A stretch of DNA of 5,610 bases, taken from Caulobacteraceae bacterium UBA6225. Its GTDB lineage: Bacteria; Pseudomonadota; Alphaproteobacteria; Caulobacterales; Caulobacteraceae. Below the pieces are notes generated by a model that worked only from the letters and a program-made list of their open reading frames with translations, searched no databases and was not told the origin of the DNA. Shown here piece after piece: positions 5,000 to 5,610 of the stretch. The number at the start of each line of letters is the position of its first letter. Position 1 is the stretch's first letter. Location: positions 1 to 5,610 of the forward strand of contig DJWR01000210.1 of assembly GCA_002441055.1 (NCBI GenBank). The letters run 5' to 3'. Position numbers and translations under genes: made by a program.

Positions 5000-5610
5000 A
5001 TGGCGCGACCCGCCGCCTATGGCCGGCTTTTCGCCGCCGCCTGGACTCTGGCCCGTCACGACGCCCTGTTGCCGGCCGAGCTCGAGGCCCTCTACCCGCC
5101 GCCGATCCGGGACCTGGGCCGCGTCCTGCGCCGTCTGGCCGGCAAGCAGGCGCGGATTGGCCGCCCCGGCGAGCGGCTGGCCCGGGCCCTGGTGCAGCTG
5201 GGACCCGTCGCCATCAAGCTTGGCCAGCTCATGTCCACCCGGGCCGACATCTTCGGCGCCCAGTTCGCCGAGGACCTCTCTCGGCTGAAGGATCGCCTGC
5301 CCCCCTTCCCCGCCGAAATCGCCCGGGCCCAGGTCGAGGCCGCCCTGGGGGCGCCGATCGAAACCCAGTTTTCGGAGTTCGGTGAGGCTGTGGCCGCCGC
5401 CTCCCTGGCCCAGGCCCATGATGCGCGGCTTCAGGACGGCCGTCGGGTGGCCGTGAAGGTGCTGCGGCCCAATATCGCCGCGCGGGTGGCTGAAGACTCT
5501 GCAGCCCTCGCCCAGGCCGCCCGGCTGGTGGACCGCTATGTGCCCGCCGCCCGCCGGCTGGAGCCCCGGGCCTTCGCCCAGACCGTGATCCGCGCCACCG
5601 AGCTGGAGCT
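5000..5610 (+). CDS. ubiB: Ubiquinone biosynthesis protein UbiB, N-terminal part (cut by window edge)
   Basis: UbiB (COQ8/ADCK family) is an atypical kinase-like ATPase needed for ubiquinone synthesis, normally tied to the membrane by C-terminal helices. 203 complete codons are in the window of about 500 expected. The signatures are the KxGQ motif AIKLGQLMSTR (71-81, replacing canonical protein-kinase elements), the following LKDRLPPFP (96-104), the alanine-rich nucleotide loop VAAASLAQAH (131-140) in place of a glycine-rich loop, and VAVKVLRP (150-157) with the ATP-contacting lysine K153. The frame runs open to the window end at TELEL. The ATG follows the ubiE TGA by a single base, an arrangement that favours coupled translation; no separate ribosome-binding site is needed or obvious. 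The kinase catalytic segments and membrane helices lie beyond the window. Confidence 0.95.
   Translation, partial: MARPAAYGRLFAAAWTLARHDALLPAELEALYPPPIRDLGRVLRRLAGKQARIGRPGERLARALVQLGPVAIKLGQLMSTRADIFGAQFAEDLSRLKDRLPPFPAEIARAQVEAALGAPIETQFSEFGEAVAAASLAQAHDARLQDGRRVAVKVLRPNIAARVAEDSAALAQAARLVDRYVPAARRLEPRAFAQTVIRATELE

Noticed and set aside
4132..5001. A 289-codon minus-strand open frame opposite ubiE, and another at 4955-5419 opposite ubiB
   Set aside because: Both are mirror frames of strongly conserved genes and have Gly/Ala/His-rich translations without domains.
1..5610. A novel defence, mobile or biosynthetic system
   Set aside because: All seven coding regions are assigned to known families with core or widespread roles, the gaps are short or regulatory in character, and no inserted genes, direct-repeat boundaries or integrase-like sequences are seen.

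Overview
This GC-rich window comes from the chromosome of an alphaproteobacterium. It carries a housekeeping cluster: dnaA, rpsT, a short-chain enoyl-CoA hydratase, a TraB/GumN-family gene and mutM lie on the minus strand, with ubiE and ubiB divergent on the plus strand. From memory, this gene order is widely shared among Alphaproteobacteria. Almost the whole window is accounted for by these seven genes and their control regions. I see no mobile element, CRISPR array, phage gene, toxin-antitoxin pair, defence system, tRNA or rRNA.

Layout. Positions 1-638 hold the 5' part of dnaA, cut off by the window edge inside the Walker A region. Positions 639-1089 are a relatively AT-rich gene-free leader of dnaA. 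A Rho-independent terminator (1091-1138) closes rpsT (1195-1455), which has its own near-consensus promoter (1506-1534). A hairpin containing two opposed DnaA-box-like 9-mers (1535-1563) directly abuts the -35 of that promoter. Upstream are the enoyl-CoA hydratase (1576-2361), a secreted TraB/GumN-type protein (2395-3267) and mutM (3273-4139); these three are packed tightly and look like one transcription unit. A 100-nt divergent intergenic region separates mutM from ubiE (4240-4998), and ubiB (5000 to window end) follows ubiE with one base between stop and start.

Functionally the window joins replication initiation (DnaA), oxidative DNA damage repair (MutM), translation (S20), fatty acid beta-oxidation (enoyl-CoA hydratase) and ubiquinone synthesis (UbiE, UbiB). 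The genes are essential or core, and their proximity is more a conserved neighbourhood than a pathway.

The most notable oddity is a change in codon usage inside the enoyl-CoA hydratase gene near position 2020. To the left (rest of that gene, rpsT, dnaA) about 13 of 32 Glu codons are GAA. To the right (start of the gene, TraB, mutM, ubiE, ubiB) only about 8 of 72 are GAA, by hand count. The right-hand UbiE resembles Caulobacterales proteins as I remember them, while DnaA and S20 look more like Rhodospirillales. This could mean homologous recombination, a chimeric assembly, or simply gene-to-gene variation. I found no convincing new biological system.
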